Below, piece after piece: positions 9,659 through 18,129 of a stretch of DNA of 64,000 nucleotides (its first letter is position 1; every line of letters begins with the position of its first letter). The notes beneath the pieces are model-generated. The model worked only from the letters and a program-made list of their open reading frames with translations. It ran no database searches and was not told where the DNA came from. Source of the stretch: Winogradskya humida (GTDB taxonomy: Bacteria; Actinomycetota; Actinomycetes; Mycobacteriales; Micromonosporaceae); NCBI RefSeq assembly GCF_016862215.1, contig NZ_BOMN01000012.1, positions 1 through 64,000 of the forward strand, in the 5' to 3' direction. The translations under genes were made by a program, and so were the position numbers.

Positions 9659-9987
9659 CAGGTGCCTTTCATCAGGTTCTTGAGGTGGGCGTCGAGCTTG
9701 TCGTAGCTCGACTCCCAGAACTGGCGGTAGCGGTCCACCCACTCGGAGGCCTCCTGCAACCCCTCGGCCTCGAGCTTGCACGGGCGCCACTGGGCCTCGC
9801 GGCCGCGGGAGATCAGGCCGGCCCGCTCGAGGACCTTGAGGTGCTTGGAGACGGCGGGCAGGGTCATGGCGAACGGCTCGGCCAGCTCGTTGACGCTCGC
9901 CGAGCCCTGCGCCAGGCGCGCCAGGATGGCCCGGCGCGTGGGGTCGGCGAGGGCGCCGAAGATGACGCTCAGCCGGTCGTCCGCCAC
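9658..9987 (-). CDS. ArsR-family winged-helix regulator
   Basis: This 109-residue ArsR/SmtB-type repressor has ALADPTRRAILARL at about 12-25, the recognition helix MTLPAVSKHLKVLERAGL near 40-57, and the wing ISRGREAQWRPCKLE. There is no metal-binding cysteine cluster, as expected for the non-metal subgroup paired with AHSA1 proteins. It is the middle gene of a three-gene leftward operon: 4 nt after the DHFR-like gene and 1-base overlap with the AHSA1 gene. It probably represses its own operon through the dyad at 10555-10570 (inferred). Confidence 0.93.
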   Translation of the reverse strand: MADDRLSVIFGALADPTRRAILARLAQGSASVNELAEPFAMTLPAVSKHLKVLERAGLISRGREAQWRPCKLEAEGLQEASEWVDRYRQFWESSYDKLDAHLKNLMKGT

Positions 9988-9991
9988 CGGA

Positions 9992-10525
9992 TCAGGCCGG
10001 CACGTACGTGATGACCTCGACGCCGGTCTTCGTGCTCCAGCTCTTGGTCAGCGAGAGCGCGACCTTGGTGCCGTCGTGCCACAGCTTGCGCCCCTCGCCG
10101 ACGACGACCGGGAAGACCATGATCCGGTACTCGTCGATCAGGTTGTGCCGGGTCAGATAGTTGACCAGCTCGGCGCTGCCGTTGATCAGCAGACTCTCCG
10201 GGCCGTCCTTGAGCGCGCCGACGGCCCCGGCGACCTCACCGGTCAGGAACGCGGCGTTCCACTCCGGCTCGGTGAGCGTGGTGGTGGCGACGTGCTTGGG
10301 CATCGAGTTCATCTTCTTGCCGAAGTGCCCGGTCGCTTCCTCCATGCCGGGCCACGCGGCCTTGAAACCCTCATAGGTACGCCGTCCGAGCAGCAACGCG
10401 TCCGCCTCCTGCAGGTTCTCGTCCTGCCAGCCGCCGAGCTCGTCGTTGAAGTAGGGCCCGCTCCAGCTCGGCTCCTCGAAGACACCGTCGAGCGTCACGT
10501 ACTCCACCGCGATGATCTTGCCCAT
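9992..10525 (-). CDS. Dihydrofolate reductase-like (RibD C-terminal) protein
   Basis: This 177-residue protein has the RibD C-terminal/DHFR-like fold: KIIAVEYVTLDGVFEEP at the N-terminus, LLLGRRTYEGF near residue 45, and a KDGPESLLINGSAELVNYL-type NADPH-binding stretch. The central motif INGSAELV replaces the usual GG-x-x. Members are uncharacterised reductases, and true folate activity is not implied. The inner ATG at 10525 is preferred over a GTG five codons upstream because homologues start at MGKIIAVEY. It is the first gene of the operon that continues with arsR and AHSA1. Confidence 0.88.
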   Translation of the reverse strand: MGKIIAVEYVTLDGVFEEPSWSGPYFNDELGGWQDENLQEADALLLGRRTYEGFKAAWPGMEEATGHFGKKMNSMPKHVATTTLTEPEWNAAFLTGEVAGAVGALKDGPESLLINGSAELVNYLTRHNLIDEYRIMVFPVVVGEGRKLWHDGTKVALSLTKSWSTKTGVEVITYVPA

Positions 10526-10554
10526 GTCCCGTACTCCCAAGTCTGTCGGTTTGT

Positions 10555-10570
10555 TTAACGTTCTGGTTAA
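10555..10570. promoter_or_regulatory. Dyad operator candidate for the ArsR operon
   Basis: TTAAC-N6-GTTAA is a perfect inverted repeat in an unusually AT-rich patch. It lies 30 bp upstream of the first gene of the DHFR-like/arsR/AHSA1 operon. Size and position fit an ArsR-type operator; binding is inferred. Confidence 0.5.
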
Positions 10571-10631
10571 TTAGCTTGTCGGTAAACTACCCAGCTCACG
10601 GCACTCGCGTCAAGGGCGTATAACCAGAAGC

Positions 10632-11037
10632 GTGAACCTCGACCAGATCCTGCGGCGGCGGATAGAGCGACAATTCCTCGGCAGCGAGCGGGGAACGGAC
10701 GCGATAGCCGTCGCACGCCGCCTCAGCGGGGTGCATGCCCAAGTGGCCGCATCGGCTCAGGCCGCGGTCTCTATCCGGACGGCAACGGCGGACCTCGACA
10801 GAGCGCTCTACCAGGATCGGACTCTGGTACGCACGTGGGCAGCCCGGGGCACCCTGCATCTCCTCCCGGCCGAGGACCTCCCGACCTGGGTGGCAGCGAT
10901 GAGTACGCGCACCCGTGAGACAAATCGAGGGGGTCTGGGAGGAACGGGACGGCAGGCCGGTGATCACCGCTTTCGGCCGGCTGCCGGCCGCGGTGCGCCG
11001 GGCCCTTCCCGAGGGGGCGGTGGTCAGCCGGGATTGA
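10632..11037 (+). pseudogene. Remnant of winged-helix (AlkZ-like/HTH_42) DNA-binding protein
   Basis: The first ~97 codons read as the N-terminus of the winged-helix DNA-binding protein family (DQILRRRIERQFL, RLSGVHAQVAASAQAA, RTWAARGTLHLLPAED). The frame then breaks. From 10927, one frame over, the sequence reads EGVWEERDGRPVITAFGRL and on to a TGA at 11035-11037, which resembles the C-terminal end of the same family. Full-length members have about 350-390 residues, so a central deletion of roughly 200-250 codons plus a frameshift best explains it. The intact family includes the interstrand-crosslink glycosylase AlkZ. Confidence 0.65.
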
Positions 11038-11102
11038 GGCGCCGCGTGGCGCCTTGACCTGCCCGGCGTGAACCTGCTCGACGGGCGCCGTAGTCTTGGT
11101 GG

Positions 11103-12512
11103 GTGACTGTACGAGTACGCTTCGCCCCCTCGCCGACCGGAATGTTCCACGTCGGCGGCGCCCGTTCCGCTCTGCAGAACTGGATCGTCGCCCACCAGAC
11201 CGGTGGCGCGTTCGTCCTTCGCATCGAGGACACCGACGCGGCCCGCAACCGTCCCGAGTGGATCGAGGGCATCATCTCCGCCCTCGACTGGATCGGCATC
11301 GAACGCGGCAGCTACGAGGGCCCCTACTTCCAGTCCTCCTACGCGAGCGAGCACACCGCCGCCGCCACCCGGCTCTACGCCGAGGGCCGCGCCTACTACT
11401 GCGACTGCACCCGCGAGGACGTCGTCGCGCGTTCCGGCAACACCCACACCGGCTATGACGGCTTCTGCCGGGAACGTGCGCTCGGCCCGGGCGAGGGTCG
11501 TGCGCTGCGCTTCCGTACGCCCGACGAGGGCAGCACCGTCGTCGTCGACCTGGTCCGGGGCGAGCCGACGTTCGAGAACAAGCTCATCGAGGACTTCGTC
11601 ATCGCCCGGAGCAACGGCACCGCCGTGTTCCTGCTCGCCAACGTCGTGGACGACATGACAATGGGCATCACCCACGTCATCCGCGCCGAGGAGCACCTGC
11701 CCAACACCCCGAAGCAGCAGCTGCTGTGGGAGGCGCTCGGGGTCAAGCCCCCGATCTGGGCACACGTGCCGGTCATCGTGAACGAGAAGCGCCAGAAGCT
11801 CTCCAAGCGGCGCGACAAGGTGGCCCTGGAGTCGTACCGCGACGAGGGTTATCTCGCCGCCGCCATGCGCAACTATCTGCTGCTGCTCGGCTGGGCGCCC
11901 ACCGGCGACCGCGAGATCGTGCCGTGGCAGGTCATGGAGGACGAGTTCCGGCTCGAGGACGTCAACCACTCCCCCGCGTTCTTCGACGTCAAGAAGCTGC
12001 GGGCGTTCAACGGCGAATACATCCGCGCGCTGTCGTCGGAGGAGTTCGCCGCGGTGTGCGCGCCGTGGCTGGGCGGCACCGAGACCATCGCGGCCCCGCC
12101 GTGGGACCCGGAGGCGTTCGACTTCCAGGTCTTCGCCGACGTCGCGCCGCTCGCCCAGACCCGTATCGCGGTGCTGAGCGAGATCGTCGACTACGTGGAC
12201 TTCCTGTTCCTGGCCGAGCCGGTCAGCGACGAGCAGTCCTGGAACAAGGCGATGAAGGAGGGTGCGGGCGACATCCTCGACGCCGCCGCGGCCGCCTTCG
12301 GCGCTCTCGAGGAGTGGGCTGCCGAGCCGTTGAAGGCCGCGCTCGAGAAGGTCGGCGAGGAGCGCGGGCTCAAGCTCGGCAAGACCCAGGCACCGGTGCG
12401 GGTCGCCGTCACGGGGCGTACGGTCGGACTCCCGCTCTTCGAATCTCTCGAGGTCCTCGGCCGGGAGAAGACCCTCGCGCGGCTCGCAGCGGCCCGCCAG
12501 AAGGTGGCCTGA
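11103..12512 (+). CDS. gltX: Glutamyl-tRNA synthetase
   Basis: This 469-residue class Ib aminoacyl-tRNA synthetase charges tRNA-Glu (and, in organisms using GatCAB, tRNA-Gln). The HIGH-like motif sits in [16 protein letters not shown] near the N-terminus and the KMSKS-like motif is KLSKRRDK near residue 237. The anticodon-binding helical domain fills the C-terminal third. The start is GTG with GGTGG just upstream. It appears monocistronic, with a long hairpin after the stop. Confidence 0.97.
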   Translation: MTVRVRFAPSPTGMFHVGGARSALQNWIVAHQTGGAFVLRIEDTDAARNRPEWIEGIISALDWIGIERGSYEGPYFQSSYASEHTAAATRLYAEGRAYYCDCTREDVVARSGNTHTGYDGFCRERALGPGEGRALRFRTPDEGSTVVVDLVRGEPTFENKLIEDFVIARSNGTAVFLLANVVDDMTMGITHVIRAEEHLPNTPKQQLLWEALGVKPPIWAHVPVIVNEKRQKLSKRRDKVALESYRDEGYLAAAMRNYLLLLGWAPTGDREIVPWQVMEDEFRLEDVNHSPAFFDVKKLRAFNGEYIRALSSEEFAAVCAPWLGGTETIAAPPWDPEAFDFQVFADVAPLAQTRIAVLSEIVDYVDFLFLAEPVSDEQSWNKAMKEGAGDILDAAAAAFGALEEWAAEPLKAALEKVGEERGLKLGKTQAPVRVAVTGRTVGLPLFESLEVLGREKTLARLAAARQKVA

Positions 12513-12530
12513 ACTATTTCGTGACCATTT

Positions 12531-12568
12531 CGGTACACGCTCACTGAGAATTCAGTGCGCGTGTACCG
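12531..12568 (+). terminator. Long hairpin after gltX
   Basis: A 17-bp stem with one mismatch (12531-12547 with 12552-12568) is closed by a GAAT tetraloop, 18 nt after the gltX stop. No T-run follows. A terminator without U-tract, as is common in actinomycetes, is likely. Confidence 0.65.
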
Positions 12569-12853
12569 AGTGGTGCAACGTCCTGGTCAGCCGCGCGCGT
12601 CATAGGGGTAGAGGTATCCGCAGGACGGGTGACCGGGCACTGCGGGACTTGCTCCTGCTGGGTACTATTCGCCCGCTGATCAGCTCTGTCGGCGTACCCC
12701 CCTCGCCTTTGCACCGGGTCTATTCCGGATGGCTCCAAAGGTCGTGGCCCGGGATGCGGCCGGGGTCGTCTGCGGGGAAGCTGTGAACCGGGGTTCGTCA
12801 GAACCAGGGGCGCGGCGGACCATGTCCATCACCAAGGCGGGGGAGGCCGGACG

Positions 12854-13513
12854 GTGGCTCGAGGGATGTTGAAACGGCTTGTAACCGTGACGGGTGCGCT
12901 CGCCGCGACCGTCGCGATCGGCCTGTCCCTGTCCTCGGCGCCGGCGAGCGCCGCGCCCAAAGCGGCCGCGACCCCGGATTCCGTGATGGTGACCGGCAAG
13001 TTCCCCGAGGGCAAGCTCGTCGTCAAGCAGGCCGAGCACCCCGACCTGTTCCAGCGGCTGCTGGGCGAGGTCAACTGGCTGGGCGCCGCAACGCCGACCA
13101 CCACTCAGCCCAAGTCGGACAAGCTCGGCGTCAAGTTCACGGTCACCGTGCAGATCAAGGACAAGGCCACCCAGGTCTACGACCTGTACCCGATGGCCTC
13201 CGGCGGGCCGCGGGCCTACCGGCCGGCCAAGCAGCCGACCGGCAAGAAGACCTCGGGCTGGTTCTACGGCCGGCTCTCGATGTCCGAGACGCTGCGGCTC
13301 AGCGGCCTTCCGCTGGACGCGAAGCCCGACGCGGTCGCCGGTGGCATCGGCGGCGGCGTGGGCGAGAGCGTCAACGAGGAGCTCGACCCGGTCGCCGTCG
13401 GCAAGGATGTCTTCGACCAGTTGCAGCGGCTGTTCCTGCTCAACGGCGCGGTCCTGCTCGTCGTCCTGCTCGGCCTGGCCGGCGTCGCGTTCCTCATCCG
13501 CCGACGGGTCTAA
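12854..13513 (+). CDS. Secreted, C-terminally anchored protein of unknown function
   Basis: This 219-residue protein has a Sec signal peptide (basic start, hydrophobic core at about 10-26, SAPASA-AP cleavage near 34), a soluble extracytoplasmic domain, and one C-terminal transmembrane helix (about 195-214) ending in RRR. It should be anchored at the cell surface with the bulk outside. No known domain is recognised; the middle contains VKFTVTVQIKDKATQVYDLY. The GTG start has GGGAGG 7 nt upstream. Its stop overlaps the stop of the convergent membrane-protein gene by 3 bp. Confidence 0.8.
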   Translation: MARGMLKRLVTVTGALAATVAIGLSLSSAPASAAPKAAATPDSVMVTGKFPEGKLVVKQAEHPDLFQRLLGEVNWLGAATPTTTQPKSDKLGVKFTVTVQIKDKATQVYDLYPMASGGPRAYRPAKQPTGKKTSGWFYGRLSMSETLRLSGLPLDAKPDAVAGGIGGGVGESVNEELDPVAVGKDVFDQLQRLFLLNGAVLLVVLLGLAGVAFLIRRRV

Positions 13514-14274
13514 CCAGCGGGCCGCACCGGGATGCGCAGGACCGGGCAGTCCGGCGCGGGTTGATTGCAGCGCTCGCCGAGACCGAAACCGTCCAGCAGT
13601 CGCGGGTTCGTCGCCGCGTCCGCCACCTCGCGGGTGGTCAGCGGTGCCTCGCCCCGGTCCCGGTCGCCCGTGCCGCGCTCGCCGGTGACCTGCACCGCGA
13701 TCGTGCGGCCGTCGACCACCCGGCGGGCGATCACCTCGTGCACCTGCCAGTCCCGGTCGTCGCTCTCGTCGTAGCGGGCGAATTCGAACCCGGACGCTGA
13801 ATGGTCCGGGTCGGCGCAGGCGTTCGGGTCCGCGGCCACCGGCAGGCACAGGCCCGCGGGTGCGTCGAAGACCGCCACCTCGATCAGGCCACGGGATTCC
13901 CCACCGGCGCCGACGACCGCGTACTGCCGCCAGCCCGAACCGCGGTACGGCGGGCGGGGCACGATCCGGAACTCCTTGGCGTCGACCGGGGCGGCCAGGA
14001 CGTTCAGCACCGGATCCAGCACTGCCGACGGGCGGGGCTGGGCGACCGCCACGGCCGCTGTCGAGCGTGGTTTGTGGCCGGGGAGGAGGACTGTGGTCAG
14101 GGCGTACCCGAGAAGGACGACCAGGCAGACCGCGACGAGGCCGGAGATGACCACGGTGGCCGCCCGTCGCCGGCGCAGCCGTTCGGCGCGGCGGAAGATG
14201 TCGTCGACCGCGTCACCGATCGGCGGCTCCCCGGCGCACGCCCGTTCCAGGACGGACGTCATCGCCGCGCTCAC
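13510..14274 (-). CDS. Single-pass membrane protein, putative anti-sigma partner
   Basis: This 254-residue protein has a short cytoplasmic N-terminus with an arginine-rich stretch (RAERLRRRR near 30), one transmembrane helix (about 39-62) and a C-terminal extracytoplasmic domain with four cysteines (two pairs possible). It overlaps the upstream sigma-like gene as GTGA, so the two are translationally coupled. That layout is typical of an ECF sigma factor and its membrane anti-sigma factor, but no zinc-binding ZAS motif is visible. The role is inferred from context alone. Confidence 0.7.
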   Translation of the reverse strand: MSAAMTSVLERACAGEPPIGDAVDDIFRRAERLRRRRAATVVISGLVAVCLVVLLGYALTTVLLPGHKPRSTAAVAVAQPRPSAVLDPVLNVLAAPVDAKEFRIVPRPPYRGSGWRQYAVVGAGGESRGLIEVAVFDAPAGLCLPVAADPNACADPDHSASGFEFARYDESDDRDWQVHEVIARRVVDGRTIAVQVTGERGTGDRDRGEAPLTTREVADAATNPRLLDGFGLGERCNQPAPDCPVLRIPVRPAG

Positions 14275-14759
14275 AGTGCACCGGCGGGCTGGGTCGCGCG
14301 CAACAGGTCACCGAAGGCGGCCAGCCCCTCGGCCTCGTACTCCGTGACCTTGCCGCCGTCGATGCCGAGCACGTCGGCCGTCTCACCCACCGGCAGATGG
14401 CAGAAGTGGTGCAGGACCAGGACCGCGCGGCACTTCGGCGGCAGCCTGCGCAGGGCGTCGAGGACCAGGACGGTGTAGACGTCGCTGAGTGCGGCATCCG
14501 CGTCCTGCTCGCCCGCCGCCTGCGGAGATGCTGTCTGCGGTGGTGCCACGAAGACGTGCTCGCGACGGCTGTGCGCGGGTTTGAAGGCCGACATCAGATC
14601 GCCGTACGCCCACAGGTCGAGATCGGCGACGTCCGGATCGGTCAGCGCCCGGGCCAGCGTGGCACGGGCGAGGCCGGCCGCCCGCGTCCAGTCCCCGCAC
14701 ATCAGGAAGGCCGCGCGGCGCAGGTGGGCGTACCGCTGGGCCACGTAGTCGTCGGTCAT
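14271..14759 (-). CDS. Degenerate ECF/SigE-family sigma-like factor
   Basis: This 162-residue protein resembles the actinobacterial SigE-like family. Region 4 is clear in the second half (LRRLPPKCRAVLVLHHFCHL, then PVGETADVLGI and an HTH). Region 2 is short and poorly conserved (RYAHLRRAAFLMCGD, then WTRAAGLARATLARAL). It is shorter than usual and the linker holds an alanine/glutamine-rich insert, so it may be a weak or specialised factor. The ATG at 14759 is chosen for GGGAGG 5 nt upstream. It is coupled to the downstream membrane gene. Confidence 0.75.
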   Translation of the reverse strand: MTDDYVAQRYAHLRRAAFLMCGDWTRAAGLARATLARALTDPDVADLDLWAYGDLMSAFKPAHSRREHVFVAPPQTASPQAAGEQDADAALSDVYTVLVLDALRRLPPKCRAVLVLHHFCHLPVGETADVLGIDGGKVTEYEAEGLAAFGDLLRATQPAGAL

Positions 14760-14821
14760 TCGGGCCTCCCTTTTGCCCCTTTTATAGGGCACGGCGGGGT
14801 GGCCTCGTCGCGGAACGGGGT

Positions 14822-15520
14822 TCACACGACCCGGACGGTGACCTCGACAAGGCGTACGAGATCGTCCAGGTCGGCGTCGAACTCGGCTCCGGCCGGGTCT
14901 CCCTGCGGGGTCGCCTCGGGCAGCCCGCCGGTCACCTCGCCGGTCGTGTAGCCCAGCAGGAACGCGCAGATCATCCGGGTCAGCCGGGGCACCGTGTCCG
15001 GGGCCACACCGGCGTCGTGCAGCGTGGCGCGCAGGGCCGCGGTCAGCCAGGAACTGCCGGGCGAAGGGCGATTCAGCAGCAACGGGTACGCGCCGGGGTG
15101 CCGCAGCGACAGCCCCCGCACCGCCCGTCCGAGCGCCCGGAGCCGCTGCCGCCAGTCGATCTCCGCCGGGTCGCCGTCGTAGTCGGCCAGCTCCAGGTTC
15201 AGCAGATCGACCAGGCCGTCCAGCATGGCGTCCTTGCCGCCGACGTACGGGTACAGCGCCATCGACGTCAGCCCGACCCGTTCGGCGACCGCGCGCATGG
15301 ACATCGCGGCCAGTCCGCGCTCGTCGACGAGCGCCAGGGCCTGGTCGAGGATCAGCCGTCTCTTGTCGTCCACCCGCTCACGGTGTCGGGCCGTACGCCC
15401 GGGCGCTGCGGACGCGCCGGGGCGGTCACCCGCCCGTGGCTCTTCAGCACCAGCGGCCGGGCGGGCGGCCACGACCGGCGGCGCGGCGGCGGGGGCGGAC
15501 CGCACCGTGCAGGTGGGCAC
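14822..15520 (-). CDS. TetR-family transcriptional regulator
   Basis: The protein has up to 232 residues. The N-terminal HTH is evident (DQALALVDERGLAAMSMRAV, AERVGLTSMALYPYVGGKD) and is followed by a TetR_C-type ligand domain. About 50 residues before the HTH are Ala/Pro/Arg-rich and may not be translated; a GTG at 15373 would give a compact 183-residue protein. The listed GTG start lies inside the small upstream frame at 15444-15656, so the true start is uncertain. The target is unknown; it lies 62 nt upstream of the sigma-like gene. Confidence 0.82.
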   Translation of the reverse strand: MPTCTVRSAPAAAPPVVAARPAAGAEEPRAGDRPGASAAPGRTARHRERVDDKRRLILDQALALVDERGLAAMSMRAVAERVGLTSMALYPYVGGKDAMLDGLVDLLNLELADYDGDPAEIDWRQRLRALGRAVRGLSLRHPGAYPLLLNRPSPGSSWLTAALRATLHDAGVAPDTVPRLTRMICAFLLGYTTGEVTGGLPEATPQGDPAGAEFDADLDDLVRLVEVTVRVV

Positions 15521-15656
15521 CGGCCCAGCCGTGCAGCTGGGTGCGGCAGCCCATGCGGTGCGGGAAGTCGTCGGCCGGCTCGGGGGCGAGCAGGGTGGGC
15601 AGGTCCTCGGTGCAGTCCTGCTCCGGGTCGGGGAGTACGCCCTCGTGGTCCGTCAC
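15444..15656 (-). CDS. Small hypothetical protein overlapping the tetR start
   Basis: This is a 70-residue frame starting at GTG with an excellent AAAGGAGG 5 nt upstream. That is the strongest ribosome-binding site in this stretch. The first half is acidic (DHEGVLPDPEQDCTEDLP); the second half turns Arg/Gly/Pro-rich where it overlaps the possible tetR start. No homologue is recognised. It could be a leader peptide for tetR, a genuine small protein, or the original tetR start followed by a frameshift. Confidence 0.4.
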   Translation of the reverse strand: MTDHEGVLPDPEQDCTEDLPTLLAPEPADDFPHRMGCRTQLHGWAGAHLHGAVRPRRRAAGRGRPPGRWC

Positions 15657-15891
15657 TGCCGCCTCCTTTCCGTGCTTCGCCGGGATACCCGGTCTCATCG
15701 GCACCGCGACCCCGCGCTTGACCCTCGACGGTTATCGAGTCAAGTACGCGGTCACGTACCAGGACGACACGATGCCAGGTCACCGACCGGAATCGCAGGG
15801 AAGGCGCACCGCTATTACGGACAAATATCTCAAAAGGTACGCCTCTCGCCGCGCGCGCCGCGTACCGGTGGCCGCCTGACATGCTGGTCCG

Positions 15892-17076
15892 GTGGCACGC
15901 AAACCCGCACCGACGAACGCCCCGCTGGCGGCCACCCTCCGCAAGGTCGAACGCAGCGCCGGCACCCTGGCCTCGGCCAGCGTGGCCCGGATGGAGGAGA
16001 CGCTGCCCTGGTTCCGGGCGCTGCCCGCCGACCAGCGCTCCTCGGTCATGCTCGTCGCGCAGGCCGGCATCCGCTCCCTGGTCGAGTGGCTGCACTCGGG
16101 CGGGACGGCTGCCGGCACCCAGGAGATCTCCGACGAGGTCTTCGCGGCCGCGCCCCGGACCCTGGCGCGCGCGATCACGCTGACCCAGACCGTCCAGCTG
16201 ATCAAGGTGACCATCGACGTCGCCGAGTCCGAGGTTCAGGCCCTCGCCGCCGACGGCGAGGAGGACGCGCTGGCCATGGCCATCCTCAAGTTCTCCCGCG
16301 AGATCGCGTTCTCCGCCGCCCGTGTCTACGCCCGGGCCGCCGAGACGCGCGGCGCGTGGGACACCCGGCTGCAGGCCCTGCTCGTGGACGCCCTGCTGCG
16401 CGGCGATTCCTCCGACGTGCTCGCCAGCCGCGCCGCCGCCCTGGGCTGGGCCGACGCCCCGCCCGTCTCGGTGGTGGTGGGCCGCTCCCCCGGCGGCGAC
16501 CACACCGTGGTGCTGCACTCGGTCTACCGGGCCGCGCGACGGGCCCGGGTCGAGGTCATCGGTGGCGTGCACGGCGACCGGATCGTGGTGGTGATGGGCG
16601 GCGCCACCGACCCGCTCGCCACGGCGACGCAGCTCGCGGGCGCGTTCGGCGACGGTCCGATCGTCGTCGGGCCGGCGGTGCCCTCACTGGACCAGGCCAC
16701 CGAGTCGGCCCGCGCCGCGCTCGCCGGGTTCCGGGCAGCGCCCGCCTGGCCCGCCGCGCCGAAACCGGTCGCCGCCGACGACCTGCTGCCCGAACGCGCC
16801 CTGGCCGGGGATCCCGAGGCACGGCGGGCGCTGCGGCATGACGCGTACGGTTCCCTGTCCCGGGCCGGGGGTGGGTTGCTCGAGACCCTGGACGCCTTCT
16901 TCGGGGCGGGCGGGGTGCTGGAGAGCGCGGCCCGCGAGCTCTATGTCCATCCGAACACGGTGCGATACCGTCTCAAAAGGGTTACCGAAGTGACCGGGCT
17001 GTCCCCGCTGGACGGGCGCGACGCGTTCGCCCTGCGCATGGCGATGACCATCGGCCGGCTCGACCCGGCGACGTGA
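15892..17076 (+). CDS. fasR: PucR-type regulator of fatty acid synthesis (FasR-like)
   Basis: This 394-residue regulator has a long N-terminal region, a GGDEF-like/CdaR middle domain, and a C-terminal PucR HTH (ARELYVHPNTVRYRLKRVTEVTG) near 350-375. Its position directly upstream of fabD-fabH-acpP-fabF in the same orientation matches FasR (SCO2386) of Streptomyces coelicolor, the activator of that operon. It differs from the TetR-type FasR of mycobacteria. Start is GTG at 15892. Regulation of the downstream promoter is inferred from synteny. Confidence 0.85.
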   Translation: MARKPAPTNAPLAATLRKVERSAGTLASASVARMEETLPWFRALPADQRSSVMLVAQAGIRSLVEWLHSGGTAAGTQEISDEVFAAAPRTLARAITLTQTVQLIKVTIDVAESEVQALAADGEEDALAMAILKFSREIAFSAARVYARAAETRGAWDTRLQALLVDALLRGDSSDVLASRAAALGWADAPPVSVVVGRSPGGDHTVVLHSVYRAARRARVEVIGGVHGDRIVVVMGGATDPLATATQLAGAFGDGPIVVGPAVPSLDQATESARAALAGFRAAPAWPAAPKPVAADDLLPERALAGDPEARRALRHDAYGSLSRAGGGLLETLDAFFGAGGVLESAARELYVHPNTVRYRLKRVTEVTGLSPLDGRDAFALRMAMTIGRLDPAT

Positions 17077-17116
17077 AACACCTCTTAGTGGGACAGGCAC
17101 CAGGGGTCTTTGTAGG

Positions 17117-17143
17117 AAACCCACAACGTCGGTCGTAGGGTTT
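17117..17143 (+). promoter_or_regulatory. Inverted repeat upstream of the fab operon
   Basis: AAACCC (17117-17122) and GGGTTT (17138-17143) form a perfect 6-bp inverted repeat separated by 15 bp, in the 118-bp gap between fasR and the fabD start. It is a reasonable candidate for the FasR operator; binding is inferred. Confidence 0.4.
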
Positions 17144-17194
17144 GGTCCCGTGCGACACCTTCGTAATGACCCCGGATCCGGGAGAGTCATAAGC

Positions 17195-18127
17195 GTGCTC
17201 GCAGTCCTCTCCCCCGGCCAAGGCTCCCAGAAGCCCGGCTTCCTCGCTCCCTGGCTCGAACTGCCCGGCGCCCGGGACCGGCTGACCGCCTGGTCGGCGC
17301 TGTCCGGTGTCGACCTCGTCCACCTCGGGACGGAGGCCGATGCCGAGGAGATCAAGGACACCGCGCGTACGCAGCCCCTGCTCGTCGCCGCCGCCCTGCT
17401 CGCGGCCGAGCACCTCCCGCTGGCGAGCGTCGACGTCGTCGCCGGTCACAGCGTCGGCGAGCTCGGCGCCGCCGCCCTCGCCGGGGTGCTGACCCCGGAG
17501 ACCGCGATCACCCTCGCCGGGGTGCGTGGCCGGGAGATGGCCGCCGCCTGCGCGCTGGAGCCGACCGGCATGAGCGCCGTCCTCGGCGGCGACGCCGACG
17601 CGGTCCTCGCCGGGATCGAGGCGCACGGGCTCTACCCCGCCAACCGCAACGCCACCGGCCAGATCGTCGCCGCCGGCGCCCTCGACGCGCTCGCGAAGTT
17701 CGCCGCCGAGCCGCCCGCCGCCGCCCGGATCCGCTCGCTGGCCGTCGCCGGGGCGTTCCACACGCCGTACATGGCGCCCGCCGAGAAGGCCCTCGGTCTC
17801 GCCGCCGCCGAGGTCAGCGTCGCCGACCCGGCACGCGTGGTCCTGTCGGACCTGGACGGCACGTCCGTCGCCGACGGGCGAGAGCTGCTGCAGCGCCTGG
17901 TCCGCCAGGTCACCGCCCCCGTCCGCTGGGATCTGGTCATGAGGACCCTGCGCGAGCTGGGCGTCACCGGCATCATCGAGCTGCCGCCCGCCGGCACCCT
18001 GGCGGGGATCGTCAAGCGCGAGCTCAAGGGCGAGAACGCCCCCGAGATCGTCACCCTGAACAACCCCGGTGACCTGGACGCTGCCCGCGACCTCATCGCC
18101 CGCCACACTGCGACCGAAGGAGCATGA
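17195..18127 (+). CDS. fabD: Malonyl-CoA:ACP transacylase
   Basis: This 310-residue enzyme transfers malonyl from CoA to acyl carrier protein, supplying elongation units to type II fatty acid synthesis. The family start LSPGQGSQKPGF is present, the nucleophile elbow is GHSVGE (Ser near residue 89), and the catalytic histidine is in AFHTPYM. The GTG at 17195 is used because GGAGAG lies 8 nt upstream and homologues begin at this point; the frame stays open 15 codons further up. It is the first gene of the fabD-fabH-acpP-fabF operon. Confidence 0.96.
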   Translation: MLAVLSPGQGSQKPGFLAPWLELPGARDRLTAWSALSGVDLVHLGTEADAEEIKDTARTQPLLVAAALLAAEHLPLASVDVVAGHSVGELGAAALAGVLTPETAITLAGVRGREMAAACALEPTGMSAVLGGDADAVLAGIEAHGLYPANRNATGQIVAAGALDALAKFAAEPPAAARIRSLAVAGAFHTPYMAPAEKALGLAAAEVSVADPARVVLSDLDGTSVADGRELLQRLVRQVTAPVRWDLVMRTLRELGVTGIIELPPAGTLAGIVKRELKGENAPEIVTLNNPGDLDAARDLIARHTATEGA

Positions 18128-18129
18128 CC

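Noticed and set aside
15225..16841. 538-codon rightward frame spanning tetR start and fasR
   Set aside because: Crosses real genes in other frames and is Arg/Gly/Pro low-complexity in translation; fasR in its own frame has a clear HTH.
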